This document shows positions 26,094 to 33,920 of a stretch of 43,221 nt of DNA, one piece after another. The notes beneath the pieces were generated by a model. That model was not told where the DNA came from. It was given only the letters and a program-made list of their open reading frames with translations, and did no database searches. Position 1 is the first letter of the stretch. Every line of letters starts with the position of its first letter. Both the position numbers and the translations under genes were made by a program. The DNA comes from JBBBNV01 sp037137075 (GTDB lineage Bacteria; Bacillota; Bacilli; Paenibacillales; NBRC-103111), in assembly GCF_037137075.1 (NCBI RefSeq), contig NZ_JBBBNV010000033.1:1-43221 (forward strand), in the 5' to 3' direction.

Positions 26094-26140
26094 CCGCTTC
26101 CCTCCCCTTCTGTTGAAATATAAAATGAACTGCTGGCGAT

Positions 26141-26186
26141 AAGGCCTGTGAAACTGTGAAAACCAAGCTGCCTCCAGACAGGCCTT
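26141..26186. repeat. Inverted repeat in the cysT-cysW spacer
   Basis: AAGGCCTGT (26141-26149) and ACAGGCCTT (26178-26186) are exact reverse complements with a 28-base loop. It may form an mRNA hairpin that sets the relative level of the two permeases. There is no T tract. Confidence 0.4.
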
Positions 26187-26326
26187 GCTCCGGCATTTAC
26201 CGGTCTTCGTTGTTCATTTCAAGCTTTTCATTCGAAGAACCCCGCCGCCAGTAAGCCCTCGTTGTCCTCAAGCTCTGGTTTTCGCCTCGTTTTGGGGCGG
26301 GCAGCTTACTTTCCAGGCCGCCGTTT

Positions 26327-27175
26327 CTAGGCCGCCGTACGGCGGCCCGCATACCACTGCAGCAAATTAATGACCAGCAACAGGGCAAAGGAAACGACCA
26401 GCATGCCCAGCGCGATCGTTGTCGCTCCCGCATAATCGAACTGCTCCAGCTTGGTGCGGATGAGAAGAGGCGTGATTTCGGTTTTCATCGGCATATTGCC
26501 GGAAATGAAAACGACAGATCCGTACTCGCCAAGCCCCCGGGCAAACGCTAATGCAAACCCCGTCAGCAAAGACGGCAGCAACTGGGGAAAAATAACCCGG
26601 ATAAACGTGCGCAGCCGATAAGCGCCCAGGCTGACTGCCGCTTCTTCGATTTCTCGCTCCAGCTCCTGCAGCACAGGCTGAACAGAACGTACGACAAACG
26701 GCAGCCCGATAAAGGTCAAGGCAATCGTGATGCCAAGCGGGCTGAAGGCTGATTTAATGCCGAATTCCCCCAGAAAGCTTCCGATCGCCCCATTCGGGGC
26801 ATAAATCGAAGTCAGCGCAATCCCGGCGACAGCTGTCGGCAGCGCAAAGGGCAAATCGATCAAGCCGTCGACCAGCTTGCGCCCGGGAAATGAATACCTT
26901 ACCAGCACCCAGGCGACCAGCAATCCGAAAACGGCATTGATGAGGGCCGCATAAAAGGCTGTGCTGAAGCTGATTTGAAAGGAAGCCACCACCCGGTCAT
27001 CGGTCAGGATGCTCCAAATCTGCTCCCAGCTGAGGGACATCGTCTTCAGCAGCAGTCCAGCCAGCGGGAACAGCACGATCAGGGATAAGTACAGCACTGT
27101 GTATCCCATGGAAAGCCCGAATCCAGGCAAAATGCTGCGCTGCTTTTTCTTTTTCATGTGCGAGGTCACTCCCAT
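26327..27175 (-). CDS. cysT: Sulfate ABC transporter permease, CysT (CysU) type
   Basis: A 282-residue permease with six transmembrane segments, first gene of the sulfate operon. Typical CysT wording includes FPGRKLVDGLIDLPFALPTAVAGIALTSIYAPNGAIG and the docking loop LEREIEEAAVSLGAYRLRTFIRVIFP. Two starts are possible: ATG 27175 close behind GGGGAAG, or ATG 27157 with GGGAG 11 nt upstream. Its promoter and a shared operator-like motif lie at 27216-27279. No sulfate-binding protein gene is in this operon; it is about 4.5 kb away. Confidence 0.94.
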   Translation of the reverse strand: MGVTSHMKKKKQRSILPGFGLSMGYTVLYLSLIVLFPLAGLLLKTMSLSWEQIWSILTDDRVVASFQISFSTAFYAALINAVFGLLVAWVLVRYSFPGRKLVDGLIDLPFALPTAVAGIALTSIYAPNGAIGSFLGEFGIKSAFSPLGITIALTFIGLPFVVRSVQPVLQELEREIEEAAVSLGAYRLRTFIRVIFPQLLPSLLTGFALAFARGLGEYGSVVFISGNMPMKTEITPLLIRTKLEQFDYAGATTIALGMLVVSFALLLVINLLQWYAGRRTAA

Positions 27176-27215
27176 TCTTCCCCTGTTTTCATAATTGCTT
27201 CTGATGAATGTTAAT

Positions 27216-27236
27216 AATACCTAGTTGTTTAGTGTG
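27216..27236 (-). promoter_or_regulatory. Sulfur-operon motif, copy in front of cysTWA
   Basis: The minus strand reads CACACTAAACAACTAGGTAT then T, about 7-27 nt after the predicted start site. It matches the motif before the sulfate-binding-protein operon (34029-34049) at 16 of 21 positions. The placement suggests a repressor operator; CymR, the Rrf2-type cysteine regulator of Bacilli, is a reasonable but unproven candidate. Confidence 0.6.
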
Positions 27237-27249
27237 ATTTATGGTTTTT

Positions 27250-27279
27250 ATCATATCATCGGCTTTTATTTACTGTCAA
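27250..27279 (-). promoter_or_regulatory. Promoter of cysTWA
   Basis: A perfect -35 TTGACA (27279-27274) and a -10 TATGAT (27255-27250) with an 18-bp spacer. The start site would be near 27243. Confidence 0.8.
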
Positions 27280-27321
27280 CGGTTTTTCCTATATTTCCGG
27301 TTGGAATTATTATAATTCACC

Positions 27322-27830
27322 TTGTCTCCTCCTGCACAAATAATTGATTTCGAGAATACGGGGAATGACGGTTTGACAGGGCAAAAGAATGAAAATGACT
27401 ATTTCTTGCGTAGAGCCTCCGATCACTCTATTTTGAAAAGGTCCAAGCCGCCTCAAACTGATGCTTTTACTAGGATAAGGTGGAATACTAATGAATTGGT
27501 GGGGAAAGCGGTTTATTTTGAAATCGTAGATAACAATGAAGGGGGACATTTGCGTGGCTTGCAGCAGATTCCATCCGAAGTGGTAGTAACTGGAATGTAT
27601 TTATGAATGCTGAATGGAGCAACGATTGTAAATTTGTACCAGGCAGTACAACCGGTACCGCTTTCAGGAAGGAATGTGAAGTCTGGCCCCACGGCAGTAA
27701 GGTTGGTTGGGAGGGGAATGGATGGATGGATGGATTCAATCCGGGGAGGCGAAACGGCAATAGGAACATGGAAATCTGGATTATTTACTGTCCAGAATGA
27801 CACCCTTTCCTTCCTGGCTGCTGGACATGA
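27322..27830 (+). pseudogene. Decayed carbohydrate-binding beta-sandwich modules
   Basis: Two adjacent fragments on the plus strand read like tandem modules from a large secreted glycoside hydrolase. The first fragment, WNTNELVGKAVYFEIVDNNE then GGH, resembles the 'GKxAYxxIVDxxxGGWGH' motif of GH32-associated modules. The second, in two frames, gives VWPHGSKVGWEGNGWMDG, then GGETAIGTWKSGLFTV and NDTLSFLAAGHD. A stop at 27604-27606 and a frame change near 27725 interrupt it, and no start, signal peptide or catalytic domain is present. The surroundings (27300-28750) are AT-richer than the rest of the window. The exact enzyme family is uncertain. Confidence 0.55.
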
Positions 27831-28076
27831 TGATCAGCATCTACTTCCTTCAAACTCCCGCCTGGCCTGTTTTCATCCGCAGCCAGGAAGAATTTAAGCG
27901 CGGCGAATCGAGCAGGCCTCCCTTTGCCCTTGGAAATAAAGGCGCGCAACTACTCACGTTCTTCGGTCGTGAAGCGAACTGGATTTGGATCGGACGCGTT
28001 TATGAAAACCTCATTTCTGGCACTACTATACCAGCACTACTATACCAGCACCACAGCAAAAGAAGCCAAAAGAAGC

Positions 28077-28111
28077 CAAAAGAAGCGGAGTTGCTACTTC
28101 CGCTTCTTTTG
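28077..28111 (-). terminator. Terminator after the lipoprotein gene (works both ways)
   Basis: AGAAGCGGA (28081-28089) pairs with TCCGCTTCT (28099-28107), with A-rich and T-rich flanks. On the minus strand it follows the lipoprotein stop at 28120 by about 10 nt. Just upstream on the plus strand is a small duplication of ACTACTATACCAGC. Confidence 0.75.
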
Positions 28112-28119
28112 CTTTGATT

Positions 28120-28683
28120 CTACTTATTATTCAGTTTTCTTACATCATCGTCAAATGCCTTGCTATATTGCTGGAATAATCCAGTATCAAATTTGTAACT
28201 CTTCTCATTTGCTTGGGGCTTGTTATTCTTAAGCTGATTGTACAAATTATCGGTCTCTACTGACAGTTTTGACCAAACTTGCTTCACATGATCATATTTC
28301 CCATCTAAGCCTTGTATAAATGTGTTATACTCTTCCTTTTTTTCCATTGCTTTGCCGAGACGCTCAATTGTGAAATCGATGTCGATTTTCTCACCCGTGC
28401 TACCAGTCCCACTATTTTTATACCAACTAATAGTAACAAAACCTTCGTTCCAAAATGAAACGGTAATAAACTTACTAATTTCTTCCAATTTCGACTCTAC
28501 AGTGGGCTCTTCCTTTTTAGCGGAAGCGGAAGCATCCTGTTTATTTACTGCGTTAGCTAATGAATTCTGAACTGCTTCTGCCAGTTTTTCCTCGTCCGTT
28601 TTTTCTTTGGCACATCCGCTAGCGAGCAACATTACACTCGCCATGCCAATGAACAACACCATTTTTTTGTTGCGATTCAACAT
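28120..28683 (-). CDS. Putative lipoprotein of unknown function
   Basis: A 187-residue protein with a lipoprotein signal: basic start MLNRNKK, a hydrophobic stretch, and the lipobox LASGC with Cys24 as the lipidation site. The mature part is charged and mostly helical, starting with an EEKLAEAVQ-type segment and a Lys/Glu-rich linker, and contains no motif I recognise. It is AT-richer than its neighbours and lies next to the decayed gene at 27322, which hints at acquired DNA. The ribosome site is an AGGGGAG run just upstream of ATG 28683. Its own terminator follows, so it is a single-gene unit. Confidence 0.8.
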   Translation of the reverse strand: MLNRNKKMVLFIGMASVMLLASGCAKEKTDEEKLAEAVQNSLANAVNKQDASASAKKEEPTVESKLEEISKFITVSFWNEGFVTISWYKNSGTGSTGEKIDIDFTIERLGKAMEKKEEYNTFIQGLDGKYDHVKQVWSKLSVETDNLYNQLKNNKPQANEKSYKFDTGLFQQYSKAFDDDVRKLNNK

Positions 28684-28853
28684 CCTATTGACTCTCCCCT
28701 TTTGTCTTTTCCTTGAGCTCCTTATTTATTGGAATTCATACTAATAGTTCAAGGAAATTTATATTTGCGTAATAATATACGTACCAAGAAATTTCTGGTT
28801 TCAAAGCAAATCGCTTTTGGCTTATCGTGAAGCACCGCCGAAAACAAAAACAC

Positions 28854-28877
28854 AAAAAAACGCATGCCGGTCGGCAT
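28854..28877 (-). terminator. Terminator after the FGE gene
   Basis: On the minus strand ATGCC (28877-28873) and GGCAT (28868-28864) form a short stem around a four-base loop, followed by CG and then seven T (28860-28854). It lies about 180 nt past the FGE stop. Confidence 0.6.
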
Positions 28878-28939
28878 ACGGAAATCCTGTAAGTGAAGCT
28901 GATGTAGGACTAGCAGTGACAGCATGACTCCGCGCCGGG

Positions 28940-28967
28940 CACCGCGTGCAGTTCCCTGCGCGCGGTG
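28940..28967. repeat. Dispersed palindromic repeat, copy 3
   Basis: CACCGCGTGCAG and CTGCGCGCGGTG form a 12-bp stem with one mismatch around TTCC. It is the same family as copies 1, 2, 4 and 5, and sits just downstream of the FGE gene. Confidence 0.75.
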
Positions 28968-29055
28968 TGACGCTAACTTGCAGATTCCAGCTCCCGGTAT
29001 GCCGCTGAATCGGTGGTCAGCCGTTGCTGCACAGCTCGTCCTTGTCAGAAATGTC

Positions 29056-30030
29056 TTATACATCGGCTGCGCAGCGGAAGCCCATATGTCCGGTGGAGCT
29101 ATCTGCCGTATTGGAGGTTCGGGCCGCAACCCGGTAGCGGTTGCAGTAAGATTTGTGGCACAGGTAGGAGCCCCCGCGAATCACCTTGTTCGTCCCCTTG
29201 GACGGGCCCTTCGGGTTCAGCCTCGGGCCGTTCACGTGGAAGTCGGGACTGAACCAATCCGCGCACCATTCCCACACGTTGCCCGCCATATTGTACAGTC
29301 CGTACCCGTTCGGCTGAAAGGCTTGTACCGGGGCTGTTCCCAGGTAGCCGTCCGAGGCGTGATTTTTTCTAGGGAACAAGCCCTGCCAAATGTTGCACTG
29401 ATGCTGCCCGTCGATAAGCAGCGTATCTCCCCACGGGTAGCGGCGCTGAACGAGCCCTCCGCGGGCGGCATATTCCCACTCCGCTTCGGTCGGAAGACGC
29501 TTGCCGGCCCAGGTGCAGTATGCCTGCGCATCATTCCATGAAACATGGACCACGGGATGGTCAAGCCGGGCTGCAATATCGGAATCGGGACCTTCCGGGT
29601 GTTCCCAGCAAGCGCCGTCCACCTTCCACCACCACGGAACCTCCTGTACCGCATTCGTCACCGTGTCTTTTGTCTCTGGAGAAACAAACAGGTGGAACAC
29701 ATACGACCATCCGAACCGCTCCGCTTCCGTCCGGTACCCGGTATCCCGGACAAAGTCCCGAAACTGGCCGTTAGTAACGGCGTGGGCATCCATGCGGAAC
29801 GGACCCAGCGTCACGGTGCGAACAGGCCCTTCCCCGTCAGCCGGGAAGCCTTCGCCGTCATTCGTGCCCATCAGGAATTCACCGCCCGGCAGCAGGATCA
29901 TGCTTTTCTTGAGCTGCTCCTGCTGCGAAGCCTGCCGCAAAGGGGCAGTGGACGCCGTCTCAGGTGCTGCGTTTGCGTTTCGCCCGACCGAACAGCCGCA
30001 GGAGGAAGTCGTTGGGAGGGATTCAGTCAT
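29056..30030 (-). CDS. Formylglycine-generating enzyme (sulfatase activator)
   Basis: A 324-residue FGE/SUMF1-fold protein. Aerobic FGE oxidises the Cys of CxPxR motifs in sulfatases to formylglycine, using copper and oxygen. It is a true FGE rather than one of the many inactive SUMF1 relatives, because the C-terminal block RGGSYLCHKSYCNRYRVAAR keeps both catalytic cysteines (Cys291 and Cys296, the spacing of human Cys336 and Cys341). SNTADSSTGHMGFRC follows. Other core motifs are PGGEFLMGTNDGEGFPADGE, VSWNDAQAYCTWAGKRLPTE and YNMAGNVWEW. No sulfatase lies in the window, so the client is elsewhere. The position in a sulfur region fits use of sulfate esters. The ribosome site AAAGGTGAG precedes ATG 30030. 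Confidence 0.95.
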   Translation of the reverse strand: MTESLPTTSSCGCSVGRNANAAPETASTAPLRQASQQEQLKKSMILLPGGEFLMGTNDGEGFPADGEGPVRTVTLGPFRMDAHAVTNGQFRDFVRDTGYRTEAERFGWSYVFHLFVSPETKDTVTNAVQEVPWWWKVDGACWEHPEGPDSDIAARLDHPVVHVSWNDAQAYCTWAGKRLPTEAEWEYAARGGLVQRRYPWGDTLLIDGQHQCNIWQGLFPRKNHASDGYLGTAPVQAFQPNGYGLYNMAGNVWEWCADWFSPDFHVNGPRLNPKGPSKGTNKVIRGGSYLCHKSYCNRYRVAARTSNTADSSTGHMGFRCAADV

Positions 30031-30130
30031 TAGTGCTCACCTTTTCTTCATTAAATAGGTTCTTCATACAAGCGTACTCTACCGGCGACCGAGGGTCAAT
30101 GTACAGGAAGGGGACGCGGCACCCGGCGCT

Positions 30131-30184
30131 CGACCGCCGTCATGCAGCGAAACACTGCGCGCTGGGAGCTGCGCGCGGTGCGGA
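30131..30184. repeat. Dispersed palindromic repeat, copy 4
   Basis: The palindrome 30153-30180 (CACTGCGCGCTGGGAGCTGC then GCGCGGTG) with the left flank CGACCGCCGTCATGCAGCGA is nearly identical to the reverse complement of copy 1 over more than 50 bp. Confidence 0.82.
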
Positions 30185-30232
30185 AACTATGCAGGCAATG
30201 ATGAGATTAGAAAGGCTGCCGGAACACAGCAG

Positions 30233-30262
30233 CACCGGGCGCTGAGAATCCCGCGCCCGGTG
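30233..30262. repeat. Dispersed palindromic repeat, copy 5
   Basis: CACCGGGCGC and GCGCCCGGTG form a perfect 10-bp stem around a ten-base loop. The arms differ from copies 1-4 by compensating changes, which keeps the pairing. Confidence 0.75.
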
Positions 30263-30354
30263 TGATTATCCTCATCGTATTCAACAGGATTGAACTCCGG
30301 CTGCCAGCGATGGACGGGTCAGATCCAGCCCGAAGCTGGGGCTGCATCCTCCTT

Positions 30355-31134
30355 CTAGATGCCCGAGCTGTCGATCAGCTCCAGCTCATCCACCTTCTCG
30401 AACTCGCTCAGCACAAGATGGCGGAACTCCTGGAACGCAGTGCTCGCTTTTTTGCGGGGATACGGCAAATCCACCGGAATTACATGCTTGACCGAGCCCG
30501 GCCGCGCTTTCATAATGACAACCCGCTCCCCAAGATAAATGGCCTCATCGATATCATGCGTGACGAAAATCATTGTCGTCCGGTTCTGCTGCCAAATATC
30601 GAGCAGCACCTCCTGCATATGGTTGCGGGTGAATGCATCCAGCGCCCCGAACGGCTCGTCGAGCAGCAGCACCTTCGGGCTGCGCAGCAGGGCCCGGGCA
30701 ATCGCCACCCGCTGCGCCATTCCACCGGACAGCTCACGCGGATACGCCTGTTCAAAGCCCTTCATCCGCACCAGCTCAATCAGCTCATCCACCCTGCGCC
30801 GGATGGCCGGGTCCTTGAGCGACAAATCAGCCGCAATATTTTTCTCGACCGAAAGCCATGGAAACAGCCTCGGTTCCTGAAAAATAAACCCTTTTTCAAT
30901 ACTAGGCCGTTCCACCCGCTGCCCGTTAAGTGTCACCAAGCCTTCGTAGCCTGTATCAAGACCGGCCACAATTTTGAGCAGGGTGCTTTTGCCGCAGCCG
31001 CTCGGACCGATCACCGTTACGAATTCCCCTTCGCGAATGTTGAGCCGGATATCCCGCAGCGCCTGAACGACGCCCTGAGGGGTGCTGAACGTTTTGCTGA
31101 CATTCGATATTTCAAGCCATTGTGCTGTAGCCAT
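30355..31134 (-). CDS. SsuB/TauB-type ABC transporter ATPase without a partner permease
   Basis: A 259-residue ATPase of the nitrate/sulfonate/taurine (SsuB, TauB, NrtD) branch. It has Walker A VIGPSGCGKST, the Q-loop FIFQEPRLFPWLSVEKNIA (the branch signature), LSGGMAQRVAIARAL, Walker B VLLLDEPFGALD and the H-loop VTHDIDEAIYLGERVVIM. The start is ATG 31134 with GAGGAGG about 10 nt upstream; an in-frame extension to 31389 has no domain content. No SsuC-type permease or SsuA-type binding protein lies in the window. It is last in the operon hydrolase-yezD-sbp-orf110-ATPase. It may energise a permease encoded elsewhere or pair with the sulfate system. Confidence 0.92.
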   Translation of the reverse strand: MATAQWLEISNVSKTFSTPQGVVQALRDIRLNIREGEFVTVIGPSGCGKSTLLKIVAGLDTGYEGLVTLNGQRVERPSIEKGFIFQEPRLFPWLSVEKNIAADLSLKDPAIRRRVDELIELVRMKGFEQAYPRELSGGMAQRVAIARALLRSPKVLLLDEPFGALDAFTRNHMQEVLLDIWQQNRTTMIFVTHDIDEAIYLGERVVIMKARPGSVKHVIPVDLPYPRKKASTAFQEFRHLVLSEFEKVDELELIDSSGI

Positions 31135-31214
31135 GTGTTGTCTCCTCCTCTGCAGCGTGCCGGCGCCGATCGGCGAACACTCCGCTCTATGTTTGCCTGG
31201 GACCGACAGCCCGG

Positions 31215-31547
31215 TTAATGGGCAGCGAAATATTCCTGCAGCAGCCGCGTCAGCCCGCCCTGGCCGAACCGGATAGACCGCAAGCTTTGCCCCGGTCCCT
31301 CCTGGGGCTGGCGATTTACATAGTCGAGAAACGACAGCGCTGCTTCCCGTCTTTTGATAATCGTGACGTAGCCGCTGCGGTAGAGCCACTCATCGATGGT
31401 GTTGTAAATCCCCCGGTTAATCCGAAACACCTCACTGCAATATTGATGAAACAGCAGATCCGGCAGCTGCACCGCCTCGCCCGGCTCAGTCACGCCCGCC
31501 AGCTGCTGAACCGCCTGCCATTGCGTTGCCCCTCCAATTGCCGCCAT
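31215..31547 (-). CDS. Unknown 110-residue protein in the sulfur operon
   Basis: A soluble, mostly helical protein with no family I recognise. Visible features are LLFHQYCSEVFRINRGIYNT, then DEWLYRSGYVTIIKRREAAL and a basic, Gln/Gly-rich end RSIRFGQGGLTRLLQEYF. It has no signal peptide or membrane segment. The start at ATG 31547 has GAAGGAGG 7 nt upstream; the upstream in-frame ATGs overlap that site. The gene lies 124 nt after sbp and 80 nt before the orphan ATPase, same strand, so it is probably co-transcribed. A role as an adaptor or small regulator of the transporter is conceivable but not shown. Confidence 0.75.
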   Translation of the reverse strand: MAAIGGATQWQAVQQLAGVTEPGEAVQLPDLLFHQYCSEVFRINRGIYNTIDEWLYRSGYVTIIKRREAALSFLDYVNRQPQEGPGQSLRSIRFGQGGLTRLLQEYFAAH

Positions 31548-31671
31548 AAACATTCCTCCTTCAACATTTAAAAAGACCCCCTTATCAACATCCGCCCTCA
31601 CACTGCGATGCAGGAGAACGAAAGGAGAGAAGGAGGTCTCCGGTGGACCGGTAGACGCTCATCACCAAATC

Positions 31672-32763
31672 TTATTTGCTAGGCTTGTAAATTTGGTCAA
31701 ACACACCGCCGTCGTTAAAATGCTTCTTCTGCGCTGTTTGCCAGCCGCCAAAGTCTTTATCGATGGTCAGCAGGTCGATTTTGGGGAATTGGTCCTTGAA
31801 TTTGGCCGCTACCGATTCCAGACGCGGGCGGTAGTAATTTTGAGCCGCGATCGTCTGTCCTTCCTCCGAGTACAGGTATTCCAAATAAGCTTGAGCCACT
31901 TCGCGCGTGCCGCGTTTATCAACGGTTTTGTCTACAACAGCAACCGGCGGTTCAGCCAAAATACTAATGGAAGGCACCACAATTTCGAATTTGTCCTTGC
32001 CCAGCTCATTAATGGACAGGAACGCCTCGTTCTCCCATGCAATCAGCACATCGCCGATGCCCTTCTCTACGAAGGTCGTTGTCGCGCCGCGTGCGCCGGA
32101 ATCCAGCACCGGCACATTTTTGAACAGCTGGGTTACAAATTCCTGTGCCTTGGCTTCCTCGTTGTTGTTTTTCTTGAGCGCATAGCCCCAAGCCGCCAAG
32201 TAGTTCCAGCGCGCGCCGCCCGATGTTTTCGGGTTCGGGGTGACGACGGATACGCCCGGCTTCAGCAAATCATCCCAGTCCTTGATGCCCTTCGGATTGC
32301 CTTTGCGCACCAGGAAAACGATGGTGGACGTATACGGCGAGCTGTTGTCCTTCAGCTTGGACTGCCAATCCTTATTCAGAAGGCCAACCCCCTGAATTGC
32401 GTCGATATCGTAGCCGAGCGCCAGGGTAACCACATCGGCCTGCAAGCCGTCGATAACCGAACGGGCCTGTGCCCCGGAGCCGCCGTGGGACTGCTTAATC
32501 GTCACGGTTTGGCCGTTTTTCTCCTGCCAGTGCTTCACAAACGCTTTATTGAATTTATCGTACAGCTCCCGTGTCGGATCATAGGATACGTTCAGCAGCT
32601 CAACCGGCGGCTTCGCGGAGGATGCCGCCTTGTCGCCCGAAGCCGGCGTTTGGCCTCCGGCTGTGCCCTGTGTGGCCTGGCCCCCTCCCCCGCAAGCGGA
32701 AACAAGCAACCCCAGGCTTAGTACAAATGGAATAATACCGTATTTTTTGACACGCTTCATCAT
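31672..32763 (-). CDS. sbp: Sulfate-binding lipoprotein (Sbp/CysP type)
   Basis: A 363-residue extracellular sulfate receptor tethered by lipid. The lipobox LVSAC is followed by a Gly/Gln-rich linker. The mature protein shows VELLNVSYDPTRELYDKFNK, then QSHGGSGAQARSVIDGLQAD, SPYTSTIVFLVRKGNPKGI and TPNPKTSGGARWNYLAAWGY, all typical of Sbp/CysP. The GSGAQ segment lines the sulfate site. ATG 32763 is chosen with GGGAG 7 nt upstream; a GTG at 32766 is also possible. It must serve CysTWA, whose operon has no receptor, so one transporter is split between two operons. Confidence 0.95.
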   Translation of the reverse strand: MMKRVKKYGIIPFVLSLGLLVSACGGGGQATQGTAGGQTPASGDKAASSAKPPVELLNVSYDPTRELYDKFNKAFVKHWQEKNGQTVTIKQSHGGSGAQARSVIDGLQADVVTLALGYDIDAIQGVGLLNKDWQSKLKDNSSPYTSTIVFLVRKGNPKGIKDWDDLLKPGVSVVTPNPKTSGGARWNYLAAWGYALKKNNNEEAKAQEFVTQLFKNVPVLDSGARGATTTFVEKGIGDVLIAWENEAFLSINELGKDKFEIVVPSISILAEPPVAVVDKTVDKRGTREVAQAYLEYLYSEEGQTIAAQNYYRPRLESVAAKFKDQFPKIDLLTIDKDFGGWQTAQKKHFNDGGVFDQIYKPSK

Positions 32764-32797
32764 CACAAGACTCCCTTCTTCTCTACCTCATTTTTTT

Positions 32798-33001
32798 CTA
32801 CTTTACGCGTTGCGTCTTCCCCCCGGCGGGCTTCGTCAGCTCGTTCTCCTGCATATCGAACCGTCGGCGCTCGGAACGCTCGATTTGAACGATTCGCCCG
32901 TCATGCACCGTAATGAGCACCGTTCCGTAGCTCAGGTCCGACACGCTTTCAAGGATACGCCCCACCCACAACTCATCAAGCCCGTGCGTACTGCTCATTG
33001 A
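32798..33001 (-). CDS. yezD: YezD family small protein (DUF2292)
   Basis: A 67-residue protein with the family core VGRILESVSDLSYGTVLITV then HDGRIVQIERSERRRF. YezD-type proteins are found next to sulfate or cysteine genes in Bacilli; their role is unknown, and the fold suggests a small regulator or binding partner. The start is ATG 33001 with GGAG about 10 nt upstream; ATG 33013 lies too close to its GGGA site. It comes 34 nt before sbp on the same strand. A weak hairpin with seven T lies just upstream (33050-33085) and may partly separate it from the hydrolase gene. Confidence 0.9.
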   Translation of the reverse strand, partial: SMSSTHGLDELWVGRILESVSDLSYGTVLITVHDGRIVQIERSERRRFDMQENELTKPAGGKTQRVK

Positions 33002-33095
33002 ACCCATCTCCATTCCCTTTATTTCATATGAATTTACTTGGTTTTGTTCTCTAAAAAAATTGCCCTTCGGCCCCTATGGCAGCAGCTATCCGATT

Positions 33096-33920
33096 TTATA
33101 TGGACCAGCCGTGCCACTCTTTCTTTTTGTTGTGGGTGTAGTTCAGCCAATCAAGCGTTTTGCTGATCGCCAGCCGGCTGCTGTCTCCCGCCGAGAAGGT
33201 ATGATCCGCCTGAAACAAAATTTCTTTCTCGCACTGACCTTCACTGCGCATCCAAAAAACCTTTTGATATAAAAACGTGTAATCGACCGGGATGATCTCA
33301 TCCGCAGTCCCGTGCACAAGCAGCACATCCCCGCTGAATTTCTTCACTTCCTGAAAGGGCTGGTACTCGGTCAACGATTCAAAAAACACCGGCTGCAGGG
33401 TGTAGCCTAAATAATCGGCCCCTCCCCGGCTTACTGCCTCCTCATACACGCGTTTGGTCGTGATCTTGACAATATCCGAGAACGGATGAGCGACCGGCGC
33501 CCATAAGGCCAGCGTCTTGACGCGTTTGTCGCGTGCGGCCGTAAGCAGGGCGACTGCGCCGCCGAGGCTGTGTCCCAGCAGAATGACCCGTGCCAGATCA
33601 ACGCTGTCTTTTTGCAAAGCATAATCAAGCACATGGCGGGTTTGTTCAATCAAAGACGTTAAACCGCCTGTTCCATAGTCCCCATGGCTTTCCCCGCAGC
33701 CCGCAAAATCAAAGCGCAGCACCATATACCCTTGTGAACTGAATTCGCGTGCCGCTTTGACGAACAACCGGTCAACGCCGACCCGGCTGCCTACGAAGCC
33801 GTGACATATAACGATGAGCGGAAACCGGCCCGCCTCCCCTTCACCGGCTTGCGCCGTCGGGTAATGTAATGTAGCGGCAAGCTCCGTTTCTCCTGCCGGT
33901 ATCCAAATATGATGTTCCAT
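33096..33920 (-). CDS. Alpha/beta hydrolase (serine esterase or acyl hydrolase)
   Basis: A 274-residue cytosolic hydrolase. The oxyanion-side HGFVGS follows the first strands, the nucleophile elbow GHSLGG supplies the catalytic Ser, HGTADEIIPVDY holds the Asp, and ADHTFS near the C-terminus gives the His. It resembles YqiA/YitV-type and peptidase S9-like hydrolases, but the substrate is not predictable. The start at ATG 33920 has GGAGGG 7 nt upstream. It is the first gene after the sulfur-type promoter, so it is probably induced with sulfate uptake and could release sulfur-containing esters or amides. Confidence 0.9.
   Translation of the reverse strand: MEHHIWIPAGETELAATLHYPTAQAGEGEAGRFPLIVICHGFVGSRVGVDRLFVKAAREFSSQGYMVLRFDFAGCGESHGDYGTGGLTSLIEQTRHVLDYALQKDSVDLARVILLGHSLGGAVALLTAARDKRVKTLALWAPVAHPFSDIVKITTKRVYEEAVSRGGADYLGYTLQPVFFESLTEYQPFQEVKKFSGDVLLVHGTADEIIPVDYTFLYQKVFWMRSEGQCEKEILFQADHTFSAGDSSRLAISKTLDWLNYTHNKKKEWHGWSI

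Larger units (their letters stand above)
28684..29055. other. Intergenic stretch between the FGE and lipoprotein genes
   Basis: It contains the FGE terminator and palindromic repeat copy 3. The AT-rich right-hand end of the lipoprotein promoter region lies at about 28720-28800. No coding sequence is seen. Confidence 0.6.
30031..30354. other. Intergenic stretch with two palindromic repeats
   Basis: 324 bp between the ssuB-type ATPase and the FGE gene, occupied mainly by repeat copies 4 and 5. I see no coding sequence and no clear promoter for FGE. Confidence 0.6.
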
